From contig JALQPE010000504.1 of NCBI GenBank assembly GCA_030407315.1, positions 1 through 64,000 on the forward strand: DNA of 64,000 bases, read 5' to 3'. The DNA is from Asparagopsis taxiformis. Its lineage: Eukaryota; Rhodophyta; Florideophyceae; Bonnemaisoniales; Bonnemaisoniaceae. The notes under the pieces were generated by a model, which was not told the origin of the DNA, ran no database searches, and worked only from the letters and a program-made list of their open reading frames with translations. The translations under genes were made by a program, and so were the position numbers. This document shows positions 41,217 to 51,212 of this stretch, in pieces; positions within the stretch are counted from its first letter, which is position 1, and each line of letters starts with the position of its first letter.

Positions 41217-42631
41217 AAACATTAGGGCATCGCAATAGAGGGCGCATTTGTCTACTGAATAATGGGTCATTAGTAAAGTGTCTTACGGTCACTAGCACAT
41301 TTCATCTCGTTCCTATCTTAGTACGTAATGGCGTATTTACTGCCACCCTCGTAGTTCATTTGGTTTCTATACAGCGAAACATGGATGTGTTGTTTCCTGA
41401 GTTCATTCCGCACTGTGGAATCCATTGGAATCTACAATTATGGGTGTGGAAATTCCTACCACTGCCTTACGAAACATCTTGTTAGTGTTGTATTGTACAA
41501 CTGTATCCGCAACGGCACACACGTTTGAAGCTCAAGACTGATCATACATCCGAAATGCTTCGTGGGATATCTGTAAATGCAAGACAAATACAAGTTTATT
41601 GATCCCCTGAGCTTGCCATTAGATACACTTGGATACCTCCAGCCCGGCGTCAAGTTCCTCTTTCATGCGGTATACGTACTACTTCCACCGTGTTGTACCT
41701 TGGCACATCGTTTTGAAACATTCACTGTCAGAGAGACAGCGGTTACAACATTTAATCTCTTTGTCTACGCCCTTTTCTTTCACCATACGCGGCTCATTTT
41801 AGTGAGCTCCTCATTTGAACCGGTGATTGCTCGAATGAATGACAAAGCTGCATTGATAGAAACATTTACAGCATGCGACAGCATCCGATAGCGCTTGTTT
41901 TCGGTGACCAGCAAATTTTCATTGCAATCACCTGCACACATCCAGCCACTCCAGTCTGATAAAGATAGAGTAGGATGTTTCGCATGCCGGAGAAAAACAC
42001 CAACATCGAACGAGTTCTCCCCTGTATGTGAAATAAAGACGAAGAAACACAGTATGCTTCTAAAAAAGAACCGCCTCAGTGTTTATCGATCGCATCAAAT
42101 ATCGCTTCGCATCATCCCCTCGCCATTTCAAGCTGCACAAGCTATTTTGAAGAACAATAGGACCGCATCCGTCTTTCATTCTTCGTAGATGCCAAAGACT
42201 TCCTCCACCATGTCCGATACGGAGGATTCGTCCGAGCGAGTAAACGGTCGACGAAAGTGAATCTAAATGCACGTCGTCAGAATTGGGTGGTCTACCGGTG
42301 GACGCGCACAAACATCGCGCCAGACTAGATGCGTGCTCGATTTTCTGTTGAAATTGACGTCATCGTCGAACGTGAGCAAATGAATGTTGCAAGTAGTGTT
42401 GATGAAAAAAAGTGATCAGTGCGACACTCACTGCGCAACTGTCTGCTTACAGAGCCATGACAACATGTCAACTCCAAGACAGTGTGAAGGAGACACTAAA
42501 ATCTCCACGTGGCTGTCTCCTTCGAAGTACGACACAGCGCAAGACAGTGATAACCCTAGAGATAGATCCATTGCGGAAGCCAGCGAGCTCGCAACCCAAA
42601 AGGGAAGCATCTAGAGACAGTTTCGAGTTCA
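41217..42631. other. Unassigned intergenic
   Basis: Short chance frames only. The last ~250 bp may already belong to the 5' LTR of the next element, whose left end I cannot place because the 3' LTR is missing. Confidence 0.35.
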
Positions 42632-42717
42632 GTATTTAAGTGGTAGGTGTAGAACATCCTCCAACAACTAAAGCAAGACAATTAACAACAAGAAAACATC
42701 AACCAAACCACACCAAT

Positions 42718-42849
42718 CGCCAAGGCGAATATTAGAGAAAACCTCTAACTCTCCCAAGGGAGAAACACTCCTGCTTCCAAGGAAGCGACCCCCGCCTTCA
42801 AGGAGGCAACCCACCGCCTTCAAGGAGGCACCCATCACTCCCAAGGGAG
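42718..42849 (+). repeat. Array of short covarying hairpins in the Copia leader
   Basis: Successive inverted repeats about 22 bp apart, nearly all with AA at the centre: CGCC-AA-GGCG (42718), TTAGAG...CTCTAA (42732), TCTCCC-AA-GGGAGA (42750), GCTTCC-AA-GGAAGC (42773), GCCTTC-AA-GGAGGC (42794 and 42816) and CTCCC-AA-GGGAG (42838). Stem sequences differ but complementarity is kept. It lies about 245 bp upstream of the Gag ATG. Confidence 0.85.
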
Positions 42850-43093
42850 AATAATTAACCGCAGTGCGTCACTGCCTGCAACCGAATCATAAGAAACGTG
42901 TCTAACACTTTCTGACAAACAGCCCTCAAAAGAAACAATTCAGAATCCCACATCACTTCGAAGTAAGTGGGTCTGGAAACTCACTGGATAAGGAACGAAC
43001 ACCTTCCTGAATCAATACCTCTGCACAAGTGGTTATATAACCCTGCATTCAACTCTGTCGAATTACACACATCATCAAGCCTTGGATTCCAAA

Positions 43094-45094
43094 ATGAGTT
43101 CAAAACCGTACGCCCCTCCTGCCCCGGGAACCAGAGCGGCTAAATATCTCATGATCAAAGATGTAAAACTTTGTGACCACCCCATGGCGAAATCATGTAT
43201 TAAGGAACTGGAACTAATCGATCCGGACTCAAAGGTCGTCGATTACGTCATATATGTCATGACAAAGATACTACAAGGAGATGCACTACCGGAAGACAGC
43301 AAGAACGAACTGTTTAATGATCTCACGGCTGACTTACTGGGAGACGAAGCAGTCTTAGCTGAAAAAAAGCTGTTTTACATCCTACGCAACGTACTATTAA
43401 TGGTCGGAGCAGAAGTTCGCAGCGGCAAAGGCAACCCAATCGTCACTGCAGTGCTAGAAACTATATTTCCTGCAGGCACAGAAGCAAACGCGCACGTTAC
43501 AGCCAGACAGAAGGCAATATCTGAGCGCCAACGAAACGGAGACGCGTTCTCAATCGATAACGCCCGAGCCCGAGAGGAATCAAGCCACGAAGCAAACGGA
43601 ACGAAGGAACCGAATAAGTCACCGATGAAGGGCCCTATAACGCGCCAACACACGGCTAATGAAAGTGACGTACAGGATTCGTCATCACCACCAGCTAACC
43701 TCCCCAATGCTGAAGATATAGTGACCAACATCGAAACTCCAGAGAAGAGGAAACCCCGAAAGAATAATTCCCAAACCCAATCGAGGAAACAGAACTCCCG
43801 TGAAACGCTGGATGGCGACAATAGTGACCAATATCCAAGCGAAAGCGAACCGGACGATGAGACTTATGTCCCTACGGATACCAAAAACTGGAAAGGACGC
43901 AGACAAGTCGAGCAGTCCAGATCACAGTCATATGACTTAGCCAGCAACAAAAGTCGCGTTGCGCTAATGGTGAAGGACAAATGCTTTACCGGAGCACCAG
44001 ACACTGGAACGGACTTCTATACGATGTCAAAAACATTCGAAGCGGCCTGCATTCAGCAAGAGCTACCACTAGATGAAGCTACAGACGTCCTATGGCATTG
44101 CTTAGACGGAGACGCCAAGCGATTCTACTTTGAGCACATACAAGGAAAGAGAATGACTCTTACGGAGACATTTGGCCTCTTAAAAAGCCAATTCGATACC
44201 TTGCATCATCAAAGCCAAGCCCAATCATATGTCAACAGCATCACCATGCAAGCCATCCGATGCGAAAAAGGATGCAACGATATTGAAGCGCTACGAATCG
44301 TCCATCAACGGCTGTCTGAAACGTTACCGAAGTGTGGACAGATCTGTCGCAGCAGCGACGAGTACAAAATATTGACTCTCGAGCGAATCGTCAAATACGA
44401 ATCATGGGCAGCGAACGTAATAACTACCCGATCGGCTAACCCCAACCTCGCGTACTCGAGCTTCTACACAATGCTTTGCACCGCCGCAAATTTACACGTT
44501 GAGAAATCAGCTATCAGTTCGGCTAATGACGAACAGACCACAGAGGAGAACAAGCAGATTGCAGCAATTCCGATACATTATGGGTCAACATACGGCGTGA
44601 ATGACTCAAAACACTATGGGAATAGAAGCGGGGAAGCCAAGAAGATTTTCCATCGACGTGGAAACCGACTCGAAAACCGCTCGCAAAATTTCCGGAACAA
44701 CCGGCGCACTCCAGAGCAGATGGAAACTCGGAAGTCTCGCACCCGTTGTCACTACTGCGGCGAGCTTGGCCATTGGCGAGAGGAATGCAAGAACAGAGAT
44801 CGGACATTGGCCGACGTCGTTCGAGCACGCCTAAGCGAGAAAGCAGACCTGCAGCCTCTCACAGCCTTCGCTGAAGTTCTCGGAGAAATTGTACAACACG
44901 AGGACGAGTACCACGAATACGTCACCATGTGTTCGCCCGAATCACGCATAGAAGAAAGCCAAAATAGTCACGTGGAACTCATGAACGACGTATTATACAG
45001 CAACGAAGAAGCGGAAGCATGCGCGACAGATATATTCAACCAAATCGCAGCCGATTCTGGGAGTCGACAACATTTTCAGGATGGGGGAGCTTAA
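43094..45094 (+). CDS. Copia Gag with CCHC zinc knuckle
   Basis: 666 aa from the ATG at 43094 (MSSKPYAPPAPG); the upstream in-frame codon is TTG. The N-terminal ~150 residues are helical. Residues about 150-290 are polar and disordered (NNSQTQSRKQNSRE). A capsid-like helical domain spans about 300-490. A zinc knuckle CHYCGELGHWREEC (C-x2-C-x4-H-x4-C) at about residue 556 binds element RNA. The C terminus is acidic. It forms the particle shell. The frame overlaps Pol by 76 nt, with Pol in the -1 frame, so expression would need a frameshift or reinitiation. I found no canonical slippery heptamer in the overlap. Confidence 0.75.
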   Translation: MSSKPYAPPAPGTRAAKYLMIKDVKLCDHPMAKSCIKELELIDPDSKVVDYVIYVMTKILQGDALPEDSKNELFNDLTADLLGDEAVLAEKKLFYILRNVLLMVGAEVRSGKGNPIVTAVLETIFPAGTEANAHVTARQKAISERQRNGDAFSIDNARAREESSHEANGTKEPNKSPMKGPITRQHTANESDVQDSSSPPANLPNAEDIVTNIETPEKRKPRKNNSQTQSRKQNSRETLDGDNSDQYPSESEPDDETYVPTDTKNWKGRRQVEQSRSQSYDLASNKSRVALMVKDKCFTGAPDTGTDFYTMSKTFEAACIQQELPLDEATDVLWHCLDGDAKRFYFEHIQGKRMTLTETFGLLKSQFDTLHHQSQAQSYVNSITMQAIRCEKGCNDIEALRIVHQRLSETLPKCGQICRSSDEYKILTLERIVKYESWAANVITTRSANPNLAYSSFYTMLCTAANLHVEKSAISSANDEQTTEENKQIAAIPIHYGSTYGVNDSKHYGNRSGEAKKIFHRRGNRLENRSQNFRNNRRTPEQMETRKSRTRCHYCGELGHWREECKNRDRTLADVVRARLSEKADLQPLTAFAEVLGEIVQHEDEYHEYVTMCSPESRIEESQNSHVELMNDVLYSNEEAEACATDIFNQIAADSGSRQHFQDGGA

Positions 45095-47244
45095 GTGAGG
45101 ACCCCTCCTCCACAAACAACTGCGATAACACGCATATTGACGACGAAACCGTCAAGACAAACACCTCACAAAGACCCACACTCCCCGACAACGGCTTACA
45201 ACTAAACCAGGAGACTTGCCGACCACCTCCGAAACCGCCACCAAAGGTGAATTCACAATTCGATGAATATTTCAGTCTACAGCCAAAATTCAAACTCATC
45301 TCGCGCTCTATCAACCACCCAGAAAAACAAAAAACACATCTAGAACACCACGTCCCGACGCCAACTTGGAAATTGAGACACGACAGCGGAAGGAAAGACA
45401 ACGGGAAATTCCTAGGCGCGCTTATCGACACAGGCGCACAACGCTCAGTCATCGGCGAAGCCCAGGCACTTGCTTATTGCAACGAACATGGAATACCCTA
45501 TCAACCATCAAAGTCATACAACAAATTCCGATTTGCGTCACTTTTGAAAACTTCACTTGGGAAGATCCCCATTCTCATAACCACACCAAACGGGTTACTC
45601 CGCATGAATGTCGATATTGTCAGAGAAGACATACCACTCCTGATGGGTATCAATTTCATGGATGAAAACGGTTTGCAATTCCTCTCCGTAAGAAATGAAC
45701 TTCAATGCGTACATGACGACTGGACAATGCCCGTCACACGACGCGGTGGACACGGATACCTATGTTGGGAACCGATATCAAGCGTGATGTTCAACAAGGC
45801 ACAACTATTGAGATTGCATCAACACTTACTACATCCAAGCGTGCAGAAACTTTACAACCTCCTTCAGCGAGCGAAACCAGAAGATATGACTCCGAATACC
45901 AAGGAAATTCTGCAAGAAATTACGAGTAATTGCGAACAATGCATCAGATTCTCGAACAGACCGATCACATTCCGCGTTCGTGACGACGAAAAATTGCGCT
46001 TTAACCAAGAACTAATGCTGGACATCATGTACCTACCAACGAAAAATGGAAGACAAACACCAGTACTACATATGGTGGACGCCGCCACCCGCTTCAGCGC
46101 TGCATGTATGCTGCACAAAGTCAATGTCTCAGCAGTATGGAACGCCTTCTTAAGGAACTGGTCTACCATGTACGTGGGATACCCAGAATCCATGTTGACA
46201 GACCAGGGATCAGTCTTCGTATCAGCAGAATGGAAGTACGCATGCGAAGTGCAGAACATAGAACTACGCAACACAGGAACAGAGAGTCATAATTCATTGG
46301 GAGCAGGTGAAAAATATCACCACACACTGCGAACAATCTATCTCAAAGTCCAAGCCGACTTCCCATCCGTCGACGACGCTACACTACTCGCGATATCAGT
46401 GAAGGCGATGAATGATACCGTCGGACCGGAAGGACTCGTCCCGTCACTACTAGTCTTCGGCGCCCTTCCTCGATTACCAACCATATCGCCCCGTGACTAT
46501 CCATCACACAAGGAACGTATGCGCGCCATGATAGTGGCACGAAACGAACACGAGAAGATAGTTGCACGAAACAGAGTAAGAGTCGGCATATCAAGACGGC
46601 CACCACCTTCCGCAAATTACGACATTATGCCAGGCGACTTTGTGTACGTCTACCGCGAGCGAATTAAGGCCTTTACAGGACCTCACCTTGTCGCAGAAGC
46701 GAATGGAAAAGAACTAAGAATACACGTCGGCGATCAAAGGGGGCCGAGACCATTCAATATAGCACAAGTCAAGCCGGCACCTATCGGCCGAAGAGATGAC
46801 ACTGCAGCATCCATTGGATACACAAACCACTCCCGTCCGCAATCGAATATCATGCACACTGAAACCTTGCCCGCAGGAGACCCACGTGAGTACCTGTTCG
46901 ATGATGCGAAACGCAACGAGCTCCTCGGATTAATTGAGAAAGGCACATTTCGGATTGTACTTAAAGAGGACATGGAGAAAGAAGGACATAATCTGAACGT
47001 TATCCCGTCAAGATTCGTATTAACCATCAAGGAAAACGATGGCATAACAAAGTACAAAGCGAGGTTTGTACTAGGCGGACACAAGGATCGTGACAAGAAC
47101 ACGATAGTCCACAACTCTACTACGCTCAGAAATTCATCCGTCCGTGTCTTGATGGCACTTGCCACTATAATGGGATTCGACACACTACTGTGTCTGAAAT
47201 CGGGCCTGGGGCAGTACTGTACGGCAGTAAAATTCACTGCCTGA
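45019..47244 (+). CDS. Copia Pol: protease-integrase-partial reverse transcriptase
   Basis: 741 codons starting at an ATG inside the end of gag (-1 frame). Aspartic protease active site IDTGAQRS near nt 45425-45450 (residue about 138). Integrase zinc-binding region (LRLHQHLLHPS... CEQC) about 45810-45945; core with MLDIMYL, LTDQGSVFVSAEWKY and an E near SLGAGEKYHHTLRTIY (about 46015-46350). RT begins at about 46895 (EKGTFRIVL, SRFVLTIKENDG, YKARFVLGGHKD) and breaks off near 47197. The last ~16 codons belong to the adjoining repeat array, and the polymerase Asp-Asp motif is missing. Non-functional for retrotransposition, though integrase and protease look intact. Confidence 0.75.
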   Translation: MRDRYIQPNRSRFWESTTFSGWGSLSEDPSSTNNCDNTHIDDETVKTNTSQRPTLPDNGLQLNQETCRPPPKPPPKVNSQFDEYFSLQPKFKLISRSINHPEKQKTHLEHHVPTPTWKLRHDSGRKDNGKFLGALIDTGAQRSVIGEAQALAYCNEHGIPYQPSKSYNKFRFASLLKTSLGKIPILITTPNGLLRMNVDIVREDIPLLMGINFMDENGLQFLSVRNELQCVHDDWTMPVTRRGGHGYLCWEPISSVMFNKAQLLRLHQHLLHPSVQKLYNLLQRAKPEDMTPNTKEILQEITSNCEQCIRFSNRPITFRVRDDEKLRFNQELMLDIMYLPTKNGRQTPVLHMVDAATRFSAACMLHKVNVSAVWNAFLRNWSTMYVGYPESMLTDQGSVFVSAEWKYACEVQNIELRNTGTESHNSLGAGEKYHHTLRTIYLKVQADFPSVDDATLLAISVKAMNDTVGPEGLVPSLLVFGALPRLPTISPRDYPSHKERMRAMIVARNEHEKIVARNRVRVGISRRPPPSANYDIMPGDFVYVYRERIKAFTGPHLVAEANGKELRIHVGDQRGPRPFNIAQVKPAPIGRRDDTAASIGYTNHSRPQSNIMHTETLPAGDPREYLFDDAKRNELLGLIEKGTFRIVLKEDMEKEGHNLNVIPSRFVLTIKENDGITKYKARFVLGGHKDRDKNTIVHNSTTLRNSSVRVLMALATIMGFDTLLCLKSGLGQYCTAVKFTA

Positions 47245-48420
47245 GGCAGTAAAATTTAGTACTGTAAAAATATAAATTAATGCCCTACTTGCCGGCAGTA
47301 CAGTGCACTGCCCGGAGGCAGTGGCCATGTGCTGCCGACGGCAGTAGAAAGTACTGCCTGGATGTATGACGTGAGGCAGTGGTGGGAGGCAGTGATAGTT
47401 GCTGGATTTAGATTGTCTTTCTGGCAGTGATTTGTGCTACATTGGCCTGTAAAATAAAGTAGTATATTGTGCTGACTTGCGCAGCACGGGGAGGGAGTAA
47501 AATATGCTGTCCAGGAATATGGCCCACGGTAGTACTATTTGGTGGCGTGGGATGCACCGTGTGGCAGTAGAAGCTAGTGTTTCCGGCAGCGTGCTGTGCT
47601 GGCTGCGGGCCCGAATGACGGCAGCACATTTTGCTATATTTAGGTAGTGCCTCGATGTACTGTATGATACTGCCTGCAGGTCATGGCAGAGGCAGAGAAA
47701 TGTACTGTATTCTATTATTGGACAAAGCAGTAATTTCTGCTGCTGTGTGGTGCTGCTTTTTTTTGTACTTACAGGTAGTGACAAGTCTATGTTCTGGCAG
47801 TAGAGTAATGTAGTGGAATATGATGACAGCAGACATGCTTCGAGGCTGTGTATTCTACTGCCTGTGGAAGCGAGTGGGGACAGTAAATTATGATGTCTGA
47901 CGAAATGTGTGAAAGCAATGAAATGAGGTGCTGATAGTCTCTGGGAAAAGCTGCCTGATAGTACTGCTTTATGATACGAAAAGAGCTACCGTACCGTGCT
48001 ACTTGCCGTGGTGGAAAGTGCTGCCGTGCTCTACTACTTGCGTATGTGTAAATCACTGCCACGCTGTACTGCTCCAGGATATGTGAATTGCTGCCCCACA
48101 TCACTACAAAAAGTAGTATATTTTGATGTATTATAGAGCTGTCCAGATCAGCGTAAAGTACTGTCTGAGAGTGTTGTACTCGACAGGGGCATAGGACAGT
48201 ACCAGTTACTGCCTGTAGCAGTGCAGTGTACTACCTGGAAGTGCTACCTGTGGCAGTACATTTCACTACCTGGAACTAGTGCTTGAGACAGTACAATTTA
48301 CTGTCGGGAAGTCTATACTAAACCAGTAAATTGTAGTGCCCTGCGGTACTAACTCGGACAGAACAGGAAAGTAGTATAATATGATGCCTGCGGTAATACT
48401 TTCTAGTGCCTACAATTGAC
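47200..48420. repeat. Array of degenerate GGCAGTA/TACTGCC hairpins
   Basis: About 1.2 kb in which CAGTA/TACTG words recur at a spacing of some 20-45 bp, often as hairpins such as GGCAGTAGAAAGTACTGCC (47340), GGCAGTACAGTGCACTGCC (47294) and GGCAGTAAAATTCACTGCC (47224). The motif decays towards 48400. There is no fixed tandem unit. Frames within it are by-products of the repeat. The left edge coincides with loss of the Copia RT. Confidence 0.8.
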
Positions 48421-50400
48421 GTTTAGGACGATAAAATCAGGTGCAAATGCCATTCCAGCCGCATGTTCAGGAATCCAGCTACGAAATTTCTGGCAGAATG
48501 GAGTATCTCTCTCGGTAGTCTTCATAGAAACGTATAGGGATAATCAAGTGTGATCTGAAAGGACGTCAAAACTTTTATATTGCATGGAAAACGATGCCTA
48601 ACGGACTGTTTCAGTTCTATCATTAGACTAGACTACTCATCAAATCGAACTATCGTACCTAGAATCTTACTATCTCTACAACTAGGAGTAATGTTCAAGC
48701 AGCTCTAGTTTCTTGCTATTTGAACATGACATGCTATTTCTGTTCCACCCTATCGGGTGGACAAGGAATAGCATGTGATGTTCAGACAGGAAACAAATAA
48801 ACACAACCATAAATGATCTGAAACCAGTTAGCAATCGGATATAGAAAAGTATCGAAAGCATGGGAACAAAATGAGTATGAATGGAATGAACAAACTTATC
48901 ATCATTGAACTATTTTTGCAAGCTTCCATCAAGCCAACTTAAAATCAATACCCCTGTGCCAGAATCATTTCGAATCAATAGACTAGAAAGAGGATCAGTG
49001 CAGAATGATATTCATGGATAGTGCACTATCTTTCCTGGAGAGCATGTGGTAAGAAAGGAAAAAGGGGAAAGATACCTCTACGACAACGTACCAGTCTTAC
49101 CTGCCATCTTCATGATACCCAGATGATGAAATGGTCCTATACGTCGCGCATCAACTGCCTTAAATAGACAGCTCATACACCCATAATGACCTCGTCGTAA
49201 CCAGAAGGCAGATGATTTGGCAGACGATGATGTGGCAGATGATTTGGCAGCGAATGATCTGTCAAATTTTCTGGACGTGAGAAATTAGCAGAAATTGAAA
49301 TCATGTCCCTACGCAAAGTCAAAACAACCTAAAATTATTGGTAGTGATATCACTAGGACATATGTCCAGCTGCATACTGAAGGAGAAACAGCTAATAAAT
49401 GCTTTAGATTAGAGAAGTAGAAAATTTCATTGAGAATTACAACTGTTTCCTCAAGAATATAAATTTGATTACCATACTAAGACTATTACTGCGACGCACT
49501 GTGCAATATGCTGAAGCGTGTTCATAAGTTTTTTTACTGGGGAATTTCTAGTAAATAATGGAAGCATAGCCATTTCATTCATGAAGAGCAATCAGGAATC
49601 TATGTAGTCCTGAAAGCTCACTGAAGAACCCAGAATGGGATAACTAGTCAGATTATAATTGGGTAAATAGGGAACTATTCTGTATTTTGTTTTCGATATG
49701 ATGCAACAGTAAGAAAATATAAACAGCATGAGTTACTAAAGTTTATCAGCTAGATAAAGACGTATATCACTATTTCATCCTACTCTTTATGTAGGGAATG
49801 ATACTAATCAACGATTTTTGTGATGTTCTCTCGATTCTAAAGAGAAGAAATTAAAATTATGTATGTTAGAAGTAGGGGAAATTGCTAAGCGGCAGGCGAT
49901 ATATCGCACACCTATTTTTGTAAGCTGATTACTTCCAGACATTCATCAAAAGCCTTTGTACTGGCTGCAATTGCGAACAGTTGCGAATTGCGAACAGTTG
50001 CGAATTTCGAAGAAAAAATATCTATCTATGTTGAACGGTGCTGCTCATACTCCCTGAATAGTGAATTTCAAGGCTATTGTAGCGCAAAAAACTGCTCTCT
50101 TCTTCACTTTCGTGCTCTGACGGAATAGTGACACTACTGCGAGGCTGTGCTGTTTCGAAATCACCATTGCGCGAGAGGGAGATGAAATAAAACGAAATAC
50201 ACAGTTGATATCTTTGTAGAAAGTGAGAAGGATGAATATCGTTGCATTCAAGACATATATTCCTGGTCGGAAGAAATGGGATTCTGGCTTTGGCACTTTC
50301 TGATTCTATCGTGCATTTTTACTCATTGCCTCATAGTTTTCTGCTGCCTGTGACTATGGAGACGGAACTCGGCGCAAGCGCAATACCCGCAGAACTTGTT
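48421..50400. other. AT-rich region without genes
   Basis: No supported coding frame. Notable items are a 64-nt hairpin at 48721-48784 and a short TTGCGAACAG-type tandem repeat at about 49970-50005. Confidence 0.45.
48721..48784. other. 64-nt imperfect hairpin
   Basis: Two 30-nt arms (48721-48750 and 48755-48784) with a 4-nt TATC loop pair at 26 of 30 positions plus one possible G-U. It is comparable to a plant-type miRNA precursor or a tiny MITE. No other copy was noticed in the window. Confidence 0.55.
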
Positions 50401-50418
50401 TTGCCCTAAGCGCTGTTT

Positions 50419-50497
50419 GGCAAGAAAGGGATCCCTTTCTTGCCAGCGCAGGTCATTTTCAGAAAACCGGTCAATCGGTTTTCTGAAAATGACCTGC
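50419..50497. repeat. Two adjacent strong inverted repeats
   Basis: A perfect 26-bp palindrome centred on GGATCC (50419-50444). Four bases later, an inverted repeat with 22-bp arms (50448-50469 and 50476-50497) and a 6-base loop GTCAAT. Both lie upstream of the duplicated CCAAT modules. Confidence 0.85.
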
Positions 50498-50528
50498 TGT
50501 ATGCAGTTGGCCATGGCCACGGGTGTAG

Positions 50529-50729
50529 TTTCACATCTCCAAACCAGGTGCAGCGCACCCATTGGCCGCACAGCAGCCAGCTCTGCCAGCCAATGAGCGC
50601 ATTGCACCTGGCCGCTGGAACGCAGGAACTATACCCGGTATTATTTTCACATCTCCAAACCAGGTGCAGCGCACCCATTGGCCGCACAGCAGCCAGCTCT
50701 GCCAGCCAATGAGCGCATTGCATCTGGCC
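50529..50729 (+). promoter_or_regulatory. Duplicated 85-bp module with ATTGG/CCAAT boxes
   Basis: Two nearly identical 85-bp copies, 50529-50613 and 50645-50729 (116-bp period). Each contains CCCATTGGCCG and, about 35 bp later, CCAGCCAATGAGCG, that is, an inverted and a direct CCAAT box. A further CCATTGG occurs at 50727-50733. CCAAT boxes are bound by NF-Y in eukaryotes. The module sits 480 bp upstream of the CorA-type gene, so a promoter or enhancer role is inferred. Confidence 0.5.
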
Positions 50730-51212
50730 ATTGGGACACTGAAACTATACCTGCGATGGTGGCAGTTTGGGATTTATGGGCACATAATTTATCAACTTTT
50801 TACTACTGTACAGCCAGTTGTTGTCCAGTTTTCATCCATTCACACGTGCCGAAGTCTGCTTTCCGCCAAGTCTGTCACACCTACCTATCACAAGGTTCAT
50901 AGGAGACAATCTGACACCACGTGCAACTTTGACGCCACGTTCCGCTTTTGGGATGTCGTGATCAATGCCCGACTTTACTGCGACACCCGGTCAGAGACAG
51001 TAGCCGCAACGATTTAATCAACTCACTAGTATATCGTGCATCATTGCAGACGTTCAACCAGTAATTCTTCTTCTACGAAATCATCTCACACCACTTCCGC
51101 TCTGCCATCGTTCCAAGTCGCCAGCCACCGTTCCATCTTTCCTACTCTCTTCAGAACTCGTCGTCCATCTCTACACCGCCAACAGTCGTCATGACCTTCT
51201 ATTGCCAGCATC

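Larger units (their letters stand above)
42632..47215 (+). mobile_element. Copia-type element, 3'-truncated inside reverse transcriptase
   Basis: The order is leader, Gag, protease, integrase, start of reverse transcriptase; integrase before RT identifies Ty1/Copia. The start is set provisionally at a TATA-like TATTTAAG (about 42634), followed by an unstructured CAA-rich leader and a hairpin array. The RT breaks off about 80 residues into the domain, where the GGCAGTA array begins. RNase H and the 3' LTR are absent. It differs in sequence from the Copia element at 57865-63978, so it is a separate family. Confidence 0.7.

Noticed and set aside
45019..45094. Programmed -1 frameshift site between Copia Gag and Pol
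   Set aside because: The overlap and frame relation fit, but I found no X-XXY-YYZ slippery heptamer in the zero frame; reinitiation at the Pol ATG is equally possible.
47408..48104. Several 60-115 codon frames within 47.4-48.1 kb
   Set aside because: They follow the CAGTA repeat field in several frames and encode repeat-derived peptide.
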